From Linum tenue (Eukaryota; Streptophyta; Magnoliopsida; Malpighiales; Linaceae): DNA of 64,000 nt. The notes beneath the pieces are model-generated. The model saw only the letters and a program-made list of their open reading frames with translations, was not told the DNA's origin and ran no database searches. Shown here in pieces: positions 1-10,433 of the stretch; position 1 is the stretch's first letter; the number at the start of each line of letters is the position of its first letter. A program made the position numbers and the translations under genes. The stretch is taken from contig CAMGYJ010000002.1 of assembly GCA_946122785.1 (NCBI GenBank), positions 22,232,492 to 22,296,491 of the forward strand, in the 5' to 3' direction.

Positions 1-36
1 GTCGATGAGCTCTGTTGCTATGCCTACCCTTTTGCG

Positions 37-606
37 TCACAATTTGAATGTGACAAAGTAGCAGTGCCATGTCTGTTTGCTGTTCTGCAGCTGTTCATGC
101 CTGATCCTTACAAATGTGCTTTTTTCTTGGTTTGCAACTTCTTGGTTGTGATTGTTTTCCTCTTCCTCTATAACTGACATGGGGCGTTTCCTGTTATTGA
201 GGGACAAATGACAACTTTTGGCAGGACAAAAGAGTCTGTTTTGGTTGGAGGGTTGTTCTGGATCATTTACTACACCCCACGAAAGAGATGAACTTGTACC
301 GGAAAGTGTTGTTTCACTTGTGAGATAAGTTGCGTATCTTCTTTGATTTCCGGTTTTCCTTGTTTTCCCCACTTTGATTACTTCTTCTGGTTCATCAAGA
401 AACTTGTGTCTACTGAACCATGGCCAGCCACGAGGAGTTGAGGACGTGATAGTCACACGACTGAAGAAAGGGTAGGTATGACTATATGGCAGAGGATCTT
501 GGAGGACGAAAGCCATTAATTTAATGGGTAGGATCATTGTGGTTAGTGTCCTTGATTTTGTTATTGCCCTCAAGTGAAAGGTCCACCCGTGCCGTGACCC
601 GACCAT
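37..606 (-). CDS. Unrecognised open frame, possible exon of a hypothetical protein
   Basis: A 189-codon open frame begins with ATG. I do not recognise the product. The C-terminal half is acidic and Asn/Gln-rich, and no membrane segment or known motif is visible. The frame lies just outside the LINE that starts at 1171, so it is not part of that element. It could be a terminal exon of a gene running in from the left edge, or a chance frame. I see no splice signals that decide between these. Confidence 0.22.
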   Translation of the reverse strand: MVGSRHGWTFHLRAITKSRTLTTMILPIKLMAFVLQDPLPYSHTYPFFSRVTITSSTPRGWPWFSRHKFLDEPEEVIKVGKTRKTGNQRRYATYLTSETTLSGTSSSLSWGVVNDPEQPSNQNRLFCPAKSCHLSLNNRKRPMSVIEEEENNHNQEVANQEKSTFVRIRHEQLQNSKQTWHCYFVTFKL

Positions 607-1153
607 CCAATGGAAGTCTCCTACTCTCTCTATACATACCTAATTTGCACTCCGAAAGAGAACATATTATGGTGTTCTTATTTAGTTAAAATCTGAGGAA
701 CACGAAAAAGGTTAATTGTTAAACTTTGTTTTACGTGGCACTTACATCTACACATATGTATAGGGGCCATGTAACTTGTACAAATAAAACACTTTGAATA
801 TATAGTGTTTATTCAGGCCTTTAATTTAATGCAAGTTGAATGTCTCATGTCACAAATATGATCAAATGTTGTGTTACAGATCTTATTGTTTTCATAATAC
901 AAGTATTTCGAAGCATCGGTCGTATTAAATTTCAACATGATATAAGTCGTGGTTCTAATAATTGTGTTTATGTAATAAATGTACAAATAAGTCAGCTTTA
1001 TTTTCTTTCAAAATAATAATGCACATTATTGGATAACATCAATAGCGAGCGTTGGTTCAATAATCATGCTCAACATTTTTCGTGGGTGGGATAGACGATA
1101 TGGGCTCTTTTGCTGGCTCCAAATATATCAAAAAGCATGGGTGTATCTACAAT
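607..1153. other. AT-rich intergenic stretch
   Basis: I see no coding frame, repeat termini or RNA gene here. It is the left flank of the LINE insertion. Confidence 0.5.
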
Positions 1154-1170
1154 GTTGTCTGTAGTGAGTC
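1154..1170. repeat. LINE target-site duplication, left copy
   Basis: The 17-mer gttgtctgtagtgagtc directly precedes the T-run that is the LINE poly(A) tail on the other strand. It recurs exactly at 10818-10834, beyond the LINE 5' end. A long perfect duplication plus a poly(A) tail is the signature of target-primed reverse transcription. Confidence 0.92.
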
Positions 1171-1224
1171 TTTTTTTTTTTTTTTTGACAAAAGATAATC
1201 TTCATTGATCAGAACAAAAGATAG

Positions 1225-1385
1225 TTACAACCTGGAGAGCAGCCAGGACTGAAAATTAAAGAAACGACTTGCAGTCGGGTACAAAGAGAGGGCCTTACGA
1301 GCCACTAAATGGGCTACCCTATTGCTACCCCGACCTACAAATCTAATACTAAACCCTGGGCAAACCGCCACATAGTGAATAATTT
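1225..1385 (-). pseudogene. LINE ORF2 C-terminus, end of the RNase H domain
   Basis: This carries the conserved RNase H tail, with the motif IRFVGRGSNRVAHLVA followed by the ORF2 stop. It is the 3' part of the domain found at 3591-4251 and is separated from it by the nested Mutator-like element. The element plus its 9-bp duplication is 2214 bp, a multiple of three, so both halves are in the same frame. Confidence 0.85.
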
Positions 1386-1470
1386 GGAAAAAATCCCACT
1401 GTACACACGTTATTAAAAAAAATTCCCAAAATACATAAGTTATAAAAAAAATTCCCAAAGTACACATGTT
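1386..1470. repeat. Mutator-like element, left terminal inverted repeat
   Basis: It matches the reverse complement of 3506-3590. Shared blocks include the terminal ggaaaaaatccca, A/T runs before ttcccaaa, and tacacatgtttggcat at the inner end. Confidence 0.85.
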
Positions 1471-1476
1471 TGGCAT

Positions 1477-1891
1477 TCACCGTTTTTGACAAACGCAGTG
1501 AAGGTAATCACCGCGTTTGATAAAAACGGTGAACATTTCACCGTTTTAAATAAAAACGGTGATGCCTTCACCGCGTTTAATAAAATGGGTGAAGGCTTCA
1601 CCGTTTTAAACAGAAACGGTGAAGACTTCACCGTTTTTATTAAACGCGGTGAAGGAGCTGACGTGGACAAACGCGGGGTATTCACCGCGTTAGACAAACA
1701 CGGTGAATACCCCGTGTTTGTTTACGTCAGCAATCCGGGCCAATTTGCTATCACCGTGGCCGTTGGATGCGGTGAGGCGCGGATCGTGGTTTTCTTCCCA
1801 CGATCCGACGCCTCACAACACGCCACGTCCCCTAGATATACACCGCGTTTGTTGACAGCGGTGAGTTCACCGCGTTTGACTAACGCGGTGA
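1477..1891. repeat. Left subterminal array of TCACCG-N13-CGGTGA dyads
   Basis: Ten 25-bp units read TCACCG, 13 variable bases, CGGTGA (two with one arm mismatch). They start at 1477, 1508, 1538, 1568, 1598, 1628, 1682, 1751, 1840 and 1867. The first six are spaced 30-31 bp apart, with a degraded unit near 1658. The arms are conserved while the spacer varies in sequence but never in length. A separate near-perfect hairpin lies at about 1773-1813. This looks like an array of protein-binding sites, possibly for transposase; that function is inferred. Confidence 0.85.
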
Positions 1892-2134
1892 AAGCCCTCC
1901 AATTGAATGCAGCGCAGGCTCCTCCCCCCTTCCCCTTTCACTTTCAACTCACCCCACAAACAATTCACTTCTTTCTCCCTCAATTTATCCGCTCTAGTCT
2001 CGTTCTAAGTATGCTCTGTGGTTGCGGCTAAGTCCGATCTTCCACATCAGAAAGAATTACTAGAGTTTGACCCTAAAGCCCCCGTCCCTTACAAACCTAA
2101 AATCGTCGAACCTCTGTCCGGCCTACGCCAAAAA

Positions 2135-3258
2135 ATGGACGAAGAGGCTCTTCGTGTAGGTTTTTGGTTTATGAATTTTTTTAATCGAAACAATTTGATT
2201 TTTTGTTTTTTTATCAAAACAATCTCTGATTTCATTACTTTTTTATAGATGGGTGCCGTGATATACGATCCTCGATTGTATATCCATTATGGCCCAAGGG
2301 ATGCGAGTCTCTTAACCGATCAAGAAGCTCATCGCTCCCGTGCTATTTGGGATAACTATCCGGTAATTTTTTGAGTATTCTTGCTTTATTTTATTATTTT
2401 CTAAGGTTTTATTTTGCTTTATTTAATCTAATAAATTGTTATTTTTCCTATTTGTTTTAGGAATCGCTTGTTCCCGTGGTTCATAAAGGGACCAATAACT
2501 TGCCCGCTTGGCATCCAAGGTTGGAGCCCTACATAGCGAGGACCGGTTTGGGAATGTTGCGCCATTTCTTGCGGATCGAGATCGACAACGATCTGCTTAC
2601 GGCAATGGCGGAACGATGGCGTCCCGAAACCCAAACATTCCACCTTCCGGAGGGGGAAATGACGATCACCCTCAAAGACGTGGCGATCCTCACCGGGCTT
2701 CCTATTTCTGGAGATGCAATCATTGGTTCCACGACCAAACCCGAAGGAGGTTGGGGGCCGCTCATACGTGATCGTTTGGGCTTCGACATGCCGACCACCA
2801 CACCAATTCAAGGACGGGGGCATCCACCGTTGAATGCGGGGCAAGTGTCGGTCCCGTGGCTGGTATCTCACATCCAGCAAGAGGTGGAAATCAATGACGA
2901 GACACCGGAAGAACAAGTCGAGCGCTACGCCCGCATCTACCTCATCGGTTTGGTGGGTGGATTTTTGTTCCCCGACAAGTCCAACCGGTGGATTCAAGGC
3001 ATATGGTTGCCATTGCTCACTGGTGACTGGGATGCAATTGGAGAGAAGAGTTGGGGATCGGCCGTGCTAGCGGGCGTATACCGGGAGCTGTGTACTTGCT
3101 CGAAGGTTGGGGCAAAGCAAGCTGGTGCTGCGATGTTCATCCTGCAACTGTGGGTATGGGAGCATCTACCGATGTTCGCACCTGCCGACCCACGTCCATA
3201 CCGGAGAAACGATGATGAACTCAACTTTCTGCAAAATCTCCCCTACGGTGTCAAGTAA
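2135..3258 (+). CDS. Plant mobile domain (PMD, MAIN-like) protein, transposon-borne
   Basis: A three-exon model: a short first exon from an ATG at 2135 (or further upstream; the donor near 2156-2160 is uncertain), exon 2 at 2249-2362, and exon 3 at 2461-3258. Exon 3 has the PMD hallmarks: PRLEPYIARTGLG, a WRPETQTFHLP block, LKDVAILTGLPISG, and a later LIGLVGGFLFPD segment. This family (PF10536) includes the host proteins MAIN and MAIL1 and many copies inside plant transposons; its biochemical role is poorly defined. The last exon either stops at TAA or is spliced at the GTAAGT overlapping it. The frame is intact and the start is unsure. Confidence 0.75.
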
Positions 3259-3353
3259 GTTTATTTCGTACTGAGCCCAATTTAATTTTGATTGTGTACT
3301 TAGCTAGATTTAAATTGAATTTATTCTGTACATAGCCCAATTTTATTCTGTAT

Positions 3354-3499
3354 TCACCGTTTCCAACAAACGCGGTGAATATATCACCGTTTTAGGTTAA
3401 AGCGGTGAATACGTCACCGTTTTGGTCTTAAACGGTGAAGTATTCACCGTCTTTGACAAACGCGGTGATAAACTTCACCGCTTTTGTCAAACACGGTGA
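3354..3499. repeat. Right subterminal array of TCACCG-N13-CGGTGA dyads
   Basis: Five perfect units start at 3354, 3384, 3414, 3444 and 3475, a 30-bp period. Each has the same 13-nt spacer length as the left array. The array directly precedes the right terminal inverted repeat. Confidence 0.87.
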
Positions 3500-3505
3500 T
3501 GCCCA

Positions 3506-3590
3506 AACATGTGTACTTTTGGAATTTTTTTTATAACTTATGTATTTTGGGAATTTTTTTTAAAAACTAGTGTACTTTGGGATTTTTTCC
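3506..3590. repeat. Mutator-like element, right terminal inverted repeat
   Basis: The reverse complement of the left repeat, ending gggattttttcc directly against the second copy of the 9-bp duplication. Confidence 0.85.
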
Positions 3591-4251
3591 GAATAATTTC
3601 AGCAAGAATAGCCCCAATCCGACTATCACTACTATCCGCCTGGTTGATTTTATCAATAACGACCTTGGCATCGCCCTCAAAACACACCTCCAAAATCCCC
3701 TGCGTCTGGCACCACATAATCGCTTCCCGGAGTACCAAGGCTTCAACTACCATGGGCTCATCAATACCCGGAAACTGAAAACCCCCAGCCATAAGGATCT
3801 CTCTAGATGGCGTCAAGAGAACAAATCCCCCCGCTGAATGAGACCCCTTCCTCGTAGCTCCATCCCACATGCACACCAGCCTACCAGCAGCCCCTACCGG
3901 CTCCGGCGGAGAAGTAGGAGTACCTGAGGTGCGAGACTGATCCACAGTGAGACCAGCCCACTCCTCATACTGCTGATTATACTGCCGCATCAGCGCAGGG
4001 AACCCGAACTGCTTGCCCTCAAAGACCCAGTTCCGAGAACGCCAGATTCGCCATAACACAGCAACAACTGCCATGAGAACGGATGGCTGGGTAATCAGAG
4101 CCATTAATCTCTTAAGAAACAGGGGAAAAGTGTGTTTGGGTAATCCTTCGCCCAGAGAAGCCAGCCCCGAATAATCCCAGAGCGCCCTAGCAACCGGACA
4201 GAAGAGGAAAAATGTTCCAGAGTTTCCGATTCCGCCCAGCAAACCGGACAC
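3591..4251 (-). pseudogene. LINE ORF2, RNase H domain (interrupted)
   Basis: The RNase H domain shows its acidic residues: D in WDGATRKG, E in VVEALVLREA, and D in FEGDAKVVIDKI. The domain breaks at AEII, where the nested Mutator-like element begins, and resumes at 1385. The frame differs from that of the upstream zf-RVT segment, so a frameshift lies around 4190-4250. Confidence 0.88.
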
Positions 4252-4760
4252 CTAGGTAGGACCGGGACATCCTTGGCAATGAGGGCTTCCGTCGTAGGAA
4301 GCAAGCGATTCAGGATTTGCCAAACAAACACATTCAACTTAGGGGGAAGATTAGCTTCCCATAACCTGATCCAACTGGCCTTATCCATCCAGCTAACCTC
4401 AGACCTCCAACGACCCTGTCTCCTATCAAGGGTAACAGCTAAATGATAGGCCGACTTCACAGTAAAAACACCCTCCGGAGTATAATGCCAAACTAATCTG
4501 TCCATAATCGGCAGCCGAGGAAGGGGGATTGTCTTAATAGCCGCACAAGTTGGTGGGTCAAACCATTGTCTCAACTTTTGGTCACACCATTGGCCTCCCT
4601 CTGGTCTAATCAATTCTGCCACCACCAGGTCTCCCTCCCTTGGTAGGATTCGAGGGTTATACCGAGGAGGATCCAGTTGTAGATGAGGTATCCAGTTCGA
4701 ATGTAGCAAGGGAGCAGACTTTCCATCCCCAATTTGCCAACGGAGTCCTGCCTCTAACAA
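4190..4760 (-). pseudogene. LINE ORF2, connector and zf-RVT segment
   Basis: A linker between reverse transcriptase and RNase H. It has the zf-RVT pattern: SWIRLWEANLPPKLNVFVWQ, then CPVCWAESETLEH with its Cys and His ligands. It is in a third frame relative to the flanking ORF2 pieces, so there is one frameshift at each end (near 4760 and near 4190-4250). These are disabling lesions independent of the nested insertion. Confidence 0.85.
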
Positions 4761-7528
4761 CTGACGGCCATACAGAATACTCTGTCACCCCCAAGAAGGA
4801 CGAGATCGCGCCGTTGCCGAGAGGAAGGACCCATTAGGAAAATACTTGCCCTTATAAACCTGGGCCAGAAGGGAGTGGGGATCTTGCAGGAGCCGCCAAC
4901 CAATCTTAGCCAACATCGCTTGGTTAAAATGCTCAAATCGGCGAAACCCCATTCCCTATCATGCTTACTCCGACACATGTTCCTCCAAGACATCCACCGG
5001 ATTCGAGGTTGCCCCTCCTCAGCCCCCCACCAGAACCGAGCCACATGTTTGTCTAGTAAGCGACAAAGAGAGAGGGGAAGCCGGAAACAGGACACCACAT
5101 GCAATGGCAAAGCCAAGGCAACAGATTTGATAAGCGTTTCCTTGGCCGCCCAGGACAACGTTCGTTGCTTCCACCCTTGGAGCCTCTCTAGCAGTTTCTC
5201 CTCCAAATATCTGAACGTTTCCATCTTAGACCGAGCAATGAGCGTAGGCAAGCCTAGGTATTTATCTTGAACCCCCACTGCCCCTACTCCCAGAATAGCA
5301 GCCAAGAATTCTTGATCTGGCAAAGCAATATTTCTACTAAAGCACACTGCTGATTTATCCAGGTTAACTCTCTGGCCACTGAGCTCCTCATACTCATTCA
5401 AAACCTCAATCAAATTTTCACACTCCTGCAGGGACCCACGCAGGAACAAGTACGAATCATCGGCGAAGAAAAGATGAGAGATCCGCGGGGCCCTAGGCGC
5501 AACCTTGACTCCACCAAGCTTCTTGTCAGCGATAGCTTTCCGCAGGAGCGCTGCAAACCCCTCCGTACAAAGTACAAACAAAAGGGGAGACAGAGGATCA
5601 CCCTGGCGAAGGCCTCTAGAGGGGGTGAAATATCCCGAGGGGGTACCATTCATTAGAACGGAGAAAGACGCAGACCGAAGACACTCCTGTATCCATCCCC
5701 GCCAGGTAGAGTTAAACCCCATTTTTTCCAAGACAGCAAGCAGAAAGGGCCATTCAACCCTATCATAGGCCTTTTCCATGTCAACCTTCAGAGCCATGAA
5801 GCCTTTCTTCCCACGCGTCTTGATTTTTAAATAGTGCATTAACTCATGCCCCAGGAGAATATTCTCAATGATTTGCCGATCCCGAATAAAAGCGTTTTGA
5901 CCCTCCGAGACAATCAAAGGAAGAAAATCCGCCAGTCTCTCGGCCATGATTTTAGTGATAATCTTATACACGAACTGGCACAAGCTGATTGGCCGCAATT
6001 GCCTCATATTCTCCACCGAATCGACTTTAGGAATCAAAGTGAGCCACGTATGATTGAAACTACGGAGCATTTTGCTCGTCTCAAAGAAAGAGCACACAGC
6101 TTCAACCACCGAAGTGCCCACAATATCCCAAAAGGCTTTGAAGAATTTCCCCGTAAAACCATCGGACCCAGGGGCCTGCTTCGAACCCATGCGAAAAACT
6201 GTTTTGCGAACCTCAGCAGGCAACACAACCGCCGTAAGGCTGTCATTCATTTCAGGGGTAACGGTGCAGTTTATGGGCAGGCCCGCCACTCTATCAGCCA
6301 TGTTCTCAACCTGGTTCTCTGAATTAAAGAGGTTTCGATAAAAATTGGTCGCAATTCCCGCTTTCCCGGGTTCATCTGTGATCCAATCGCCCTCATCATT
6401 ACGGAGACCAGCCACAAAATTCCTCTTACGGCGCGCCCGGGTCACCGTATGGAAGTAAGAGGTGTTCTTATCACCTTTTTTTAACCAGTGAACCCTAGAC
6501 TTTTGCTGCCAATACAGCTCCTCCGCCTCCCACTGTCTATTAAGCTCTCCTTCCATCGTCCGGACTGAATCCCAATCAATAGGATGGGACCGCTTGATAG
6601 TTTCAATTTCATGCTGAAGCGTGTTTATATTCCGGAGGGAGTTAGTGGTACCTGCCCTACTCCAATCATAAAGCAAGTGGCGGAGCTTCTTAAGGCGTTC
6701 CCAAAGGCGAAACATAGGCGTACCCTGGACCTCCTCCTGCCAGACATACTGAACCATCGCTCTAACCTCGGGATTATCCGCCCACCGAGCATCAAATCGA
6801 AAGAGAGGGCGGCAATTACGGGCATAAGGTTTGTCAGCAAGCAGGAGCGCCCTGTGATCAGAACCCTGATCAGTAAAATGTTTAACCAAAGTATCAGGAA
6901 AGTGATCGATCCACGATTGCGAACAGAGCGCTCTATCGAGACGGTCACGAATGCAAGCAGTACCCATCCTTTTGTTGGTCCAGGTAAACTGCTCCCCCTG
7001 ATACCCCGGGTCATGAAGCCCTAAGGTATGAATAAACTCACGCAAACTAGCAGACTGCGCAGCATTCCAGGGATTCCCTCCCTCTTTCTCACTTTCATGA
7101 AGAATCGTGTTAAAATCCCCAATGACAACAAACGGACAATGAAGGGTTGCACAAACAGCATTAAGATGGGCCAATTGGGAAGTCCTGGTAGTCGCATTGC
7201 AACTAATGTAAACACACACCACAACATAAACAAAATCTCCTTCATTAATTTGAACGCAAATACAAAAATTTGAATGATAAAACACCGAAGCCACAACTTC
7301 GGGGGACCAAGCAACAACAAGACCACCGGAAGCGTCAACCGCATCCACAAAGAAACAATTGGAAAGATCAAAAGATAAACCCCGCATACGGCGAGAGACA
7401 ACACGCCGGCTCGATCGTGTTTCCGAAAAAAACACGAGATCCGGTTTATTCGACCTAACTAGCCCTACAGCTGTTTGGAATGTGAGAGAAGGACCAATGC
7501 CTCTCACATTCCAGGCCAGAAGCTTCAT
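4754..7528 (-). CDS. LINE ORF2, AP-like endonuclease and reverse transcriptase
   Basis: A long open frame of 924 codons. Residues 1-230 form an endonuclease/exonuclease/phosphatase domain (MKLLAWNVRG start, SETR, VVIGDFN, GSDHRALL). The reverse transcriptase follows at about 440-720, with LIPK, LRPISLCQ, DMEKAYDRVEW, RGLRQGDPLSPLLF and the catalytic HLFFADDSYLF. The protein nicks target DNA and primes cDNA synthesis there. The ATG overlaps the ORF1 stop as ATGA. The catalytic motifs look intact, but a frameshift near 4760 cuts off the C-terminal domains. Confidence 0.93.
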   Translation of the reverse strand: MKLLAWNVRGIGPSLTFQTAVGLVRSNKPDLVFFSETRSSRRVVSRRMRGLSFDLSNCFFVDAVDASGGLVVAWSPEVVASVFYHSNFCICVQINEGDFVYVVVCVYISCNATTRTSQLAHLNAVCATLHCPFVVIGDFNTILHESEKEGGNPWNAAQSASLREFIHTLGLHDPGYQGEQFTWTNKRMGTACIRDRLDRALCSQSWIDHFPDTLVKHFTDQGSDHRALLLADKPYARNCRPLFRFDARWADNPEVRAMVQYVWQEEVQGTPMFRLWERLKKLRHLLYDWSRAGTTNSLRNINTLQHEIETIKRSHPIDWDSVRTMEGELNRQWEAEELYWQQKSRVHWLKKGDKNTSYFHTVTRARRKRNFVAGLRNDEGDWITDEPGKAGIATNFYRNLFNSENQVENMADRVAGLPINCTVTPEMNDSLTAVVLPAEVRKTVFRMGSKQAPGSDGFTGKFFKAFWDIVGTSVVEAVCSFFETSKMLRSFNHTWLTLIPKVDSVENMRQLRPISLCQFVYKIITKIMAERLADFLPLIVSEGQNAFIRDRQIIENILLGHELMHYLKIKTRGKKGFMALKVDMEKAYDRVEWPFLLAVLEKMGFNSTWRGWIQECLRSASFSVLMNGTPSGYFTPSRGLRQGDPLSPLLFVLCTEGFAALLRKAIADKKLGGVKVAPRAPRISHLFFADDSYLFLRGSLQECENLIEVLNEYEELSGQRVNLDKSAVCFSRNIALPDQEFLAAILGVGAVGVQDKYLGLPTLIARSKMETFRYLEEKLLERLQGWKQRTLSWAAKETLIKSVALALPLHVVSCFRLPLSLCRLLDKHVARFWWGAEEGQPRIRWMSWRNMCRSKHDREWGFADLSILTKRCWLRLVGGSCKIPTPFWPRFIRASIFLMGPSSRQRRDLVLLGGDRVFCMAVSC

Positions 7529-9674
7529 TTATCCGATTGGGGCCACTTTAGGCTGGCTTCCTCCACCTGTTCCAGGTTATCAGCAATCTCCACAAACAGC
7601 TTTTTGGGCGTGGGAGTATCCCCCAGCTCCCCCTCCACTTCCTCGATGGGTCTTTTGCGCGTCCCTACATCTGGGTTCACGAAATTTGAGCCATACTCAT
7701 CCAACTCCAACGTCTCATCCTGCATTGATCCCTTGACTTTTCCATTTGAATTTGCCTCTCCATCCTGGTCCTCCACGACAGGGGTCTTCACTGGGGTAAT
7801 GGTAAACCCAGCCTCAAAGGCAGCCACAACTTGGCCTACCCTTCCCTTCGTAGTAGCACATGACTCCCGAGGCTTTTTGGCTGGACCCCGTTTTTTGATC
7901 TCAAAACAGTGGGTTTCTTCCTCAGAGTCCGAGCCTGCCGAGACTAGGGCTCGCACCTCCTCAGTCTTTGGGCCAGACTTTCGGACCCCACTGGGTCAAC
8001 ATTGCCCATTCGACCTGTAAGGTCCAGTTCCTCCTCCCTTTCTTTCTGCACACCATCAGACGGGCCCGAGGCCTTTCGCAGTCTGCCCCCCGGCCCGCCT
8101 GGGCCTTCTGCTCCCCTCTGCGGCCCAGCCCCTTTTCTTGTATAGGGCCGCTTTCACCTGCTAGGTTAGGCCCGGGGCCACTTGGGCTAGAGAACTTCAC
8201 AGCCCGCTGCTCCCCTTTTCTACCACCCTTGACCTGGGTTTTTGCCTGCTGGGCCGGCTTCAAAGCCACCCCCCTGCCGAGACTTCCCTTCCCCACTGCC
8301 AGGGATCTTCTCCGCCTGCTTTTGCTTCGCAGGCCTAGGGACGGGAACTGGTTGAACGACGAACTCTTCCTCCGATTCGTCTTCAAGGATAATCCGCCGC
8401 CGATAGGCCGTCTTCAGGTCCTCCGCCCAACTGTCCCCCACTGGATCAGGCAGAGGGGATCCCGCCCGTTGTCGATCAGTTCAACGCGAGGTAGGAATCT
8501 TTTCCGCCGCCAGAGCAGCATTCGCCCCAATAGTTTTACGGGGAGGCTTTGAAAGGCGGGTCGCCTGCTGGGGCAGCTCATCCACCTCCATTGAACTCCC
8601 TCGCCCATCCTTCCGGGGTTTACCATGGCGACCACGGCAACCAATATTCAATTTAGGTGCTTTTGCCATTGGGAAGCGGATGGGGCTTCTACCATTAGAG
8701 TTCCCCGGCTCCGTCGTCAGGAACGGTCTTGTTGAGGTACCCATCCAGAGCGGGCTGGTCCCCACCGCAGCCGGGGTCTCCTTTGGCGGCTCCCTTCTCT
8801 CCCTCTGTCCAGCTCCGTTTTTCGGCTGATCCTTCATCACCTTCCCTGCACGAATATTATTATTGATCCAAACTGAATGCGAGTTTCGGCGAAACTGCTG
8901 GTCATCAGCTTCATCCTCAAATAGCTTCATCCCCATCTTCTTAGTGGACATGTGAGGACCATACTTCTCCTGTCTTGAAGGTGGATCATAAGAGCAGCCC
9001 TGTCGAAAGTGTCCCACACGTCCACAGTTATAGCAGAAACTTGGCAGGTGTTCGTACTTGAATCGGATCCAAAAACGCCCCGTCTCCACATTGTTGGCCA
9101 TAATTTGGGACCACAGTGGTTTAGAGAAATCCAGCACTGTTTTTACTTTGACGAATTTCTGGTTCGTGTCAGAGCAAGAGAAAACCCCCGCCTCAAGGAC
9201 ACGGCCAAGGGTGGCAGCAGCTATTTTCCTGCCAAAGTGCTGTGTACAGCAGTCTTCTTGTACGTCCCACATTTGGACGCGAAACGGCGCCACCGCCAGC
9301 TCCTCAAAGGTTCGGTGCGAGACGTGTTGGGTCCAAGCTCGAACATTCAGGATCCTATCATTAATGACCCATGGAGTACGCTGGAGCACCCATGTTTTGT
9401 CCGCTTCGGTAGGAAGGACGAACTCAAACAGCCCATAAGCTATCTGTTTTACGATGATTCGGCCAGCCCCCTGCCAAGGTCGGTTAATCGCGTCCCGAAG
9501 CTCAGCAACAGACATCGCATCCTCCGCAAACAGGCGGCCGATCAGAATCCTGGACCTGCATACTCGGGTCGATCGGACTTCTTCCAACGAGAATTCCACA
9601 ACCTGATCATTGGCTCCGAGCGCCATGGTGCCTAGCTGCAAAATAGGCAATCCCACTAAACCCCTATCACCCAT
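7525..9674 (-). pseudogene. LINE ORF1, DUF4283-like protein with CCHC zinc knuckle
   Basis: The start is likely the ATG at 9624-9626 (MALGANDQVVEF) or 9672-9674 in the same frame. The N-terminal 200 residues resemble DUF4283, the RRM-like domain of plant LINE ORF1. A CCHC knuckle follows (CYNCGRVGHFRQGC), then a low-complexity tail. A stop near 8481 and at least two frame changes (about 8390 and 7960) break the frame. The terminal segment, ending SLKWPQSDK, stops at TGA 7525-7527. ORF1 proteins coat the LINE RNA to form the transposition particle. Confidence 0.85.
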
Positions 9675-10205
9675 CGTGGAATAATGGAAGTTTGGAATCG
9701 ACCAGGGAAAGCAAGCATGCAAGCTAATTATACACAATAATGGAAAAGCTTTAGGCCAGGCCCCAGCCACAGGCTCTATGCAAAGGGTGATCCACTCACC
9801 TGGATTACTCCCACGCCTTACGATAATCGCACCACCTACCCAAGTAAGAGCTCCTTTATGTTTCTGTAGCAATGGAGACTTACTTTGGAGGCCATCCCTT
9901 AAATAGGAGTGTGATTCCGCGTCAACCACCCGAATTGGCTGGTGTACTTGGAGTGGGAGACTTTGGGAATTATCTAAACAAAACTGCTTTTTAGATAACC
10001 TCCCACAGTTGAGTATCCGTTGGAGAGGAGAATCGTAACCCCCGCCCCGCAAATTACGGGCTGCAGCACAGCCGTTGGGGATTTGATTTCGGGCGCTACG
10101 CCGTATCGGACGGGGCCGGCAGAAAAACGCCGGTCGGCCTGTCCACACCGGCCAGGCCTGGGGAACGTCGGTCAACACCAGACGCCCATGAAAAAGATCG
10201 AGAGA

Positions 10206-10433
10206 CCTCGCCCCGTCCCGGGGTCTGAGTCCTGTGGAGGTATGAAGGGGAAATGGGGGAGTGAAACTATCCCCCTTTCCCATCTCCTCTGGCGCTGGGA
10301 GGTAGAATCGCCACGAAGGCCTCGCCCCATCCCGGGGTCTGAGTCCTGTCGAGGTATGAAGGGGAGATGGGGAAGTGAAACTATCCCCCTCTTCCATCTC
10401 CTCTGGCGCTGGGAGGTAGAATCGCCACGAAAG
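10206..10433 (-). repeat. Tandem 114-bp duplication in the LINE 5' untranslated region
   Basis: Two head-to-tail copies, at 10206-10319 and 10320-10433, differ at only a few positions. They sit between the 5' end and ORF1. The period is a multiple of three and the region is GC-rich. Mammalian L1s carry repeated 5' promoter monomers in this position; a promoter role here is only an inference. Confidence 0.85.

Larger units (their letters stand above)
1386..3590 (+). mobile_element. Non-autonomous Mutator-like element carrying a plant mobile domain gene
   Basis: The element starts GGAAAAAATCCC and ends with its reverse complement. It is flanked by an exact 9-bp duplication, gaataattt (1377-1385 and 3591-3599), the length typical of Mutator-like elements. 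It contains about 85-bp terminal inverted repeats, subterminal arrays of 25-bp dyads, and one gene with a plant mobile domain. No transposase is present, so it needs one supplied in trans. It is inserted in the LINE RNase H coding sequence and is therefore younger than the LINE. Confidence 0.9.

Noticed and set aside
1486..2031. A 181-codon plus-strand frame with a repeating 10-residue pattern
   Set aside because: It is produced by the 30-bp periodic dyad array, whose period is a multiple of three. It has no ATG context or domain that suggests a protein.
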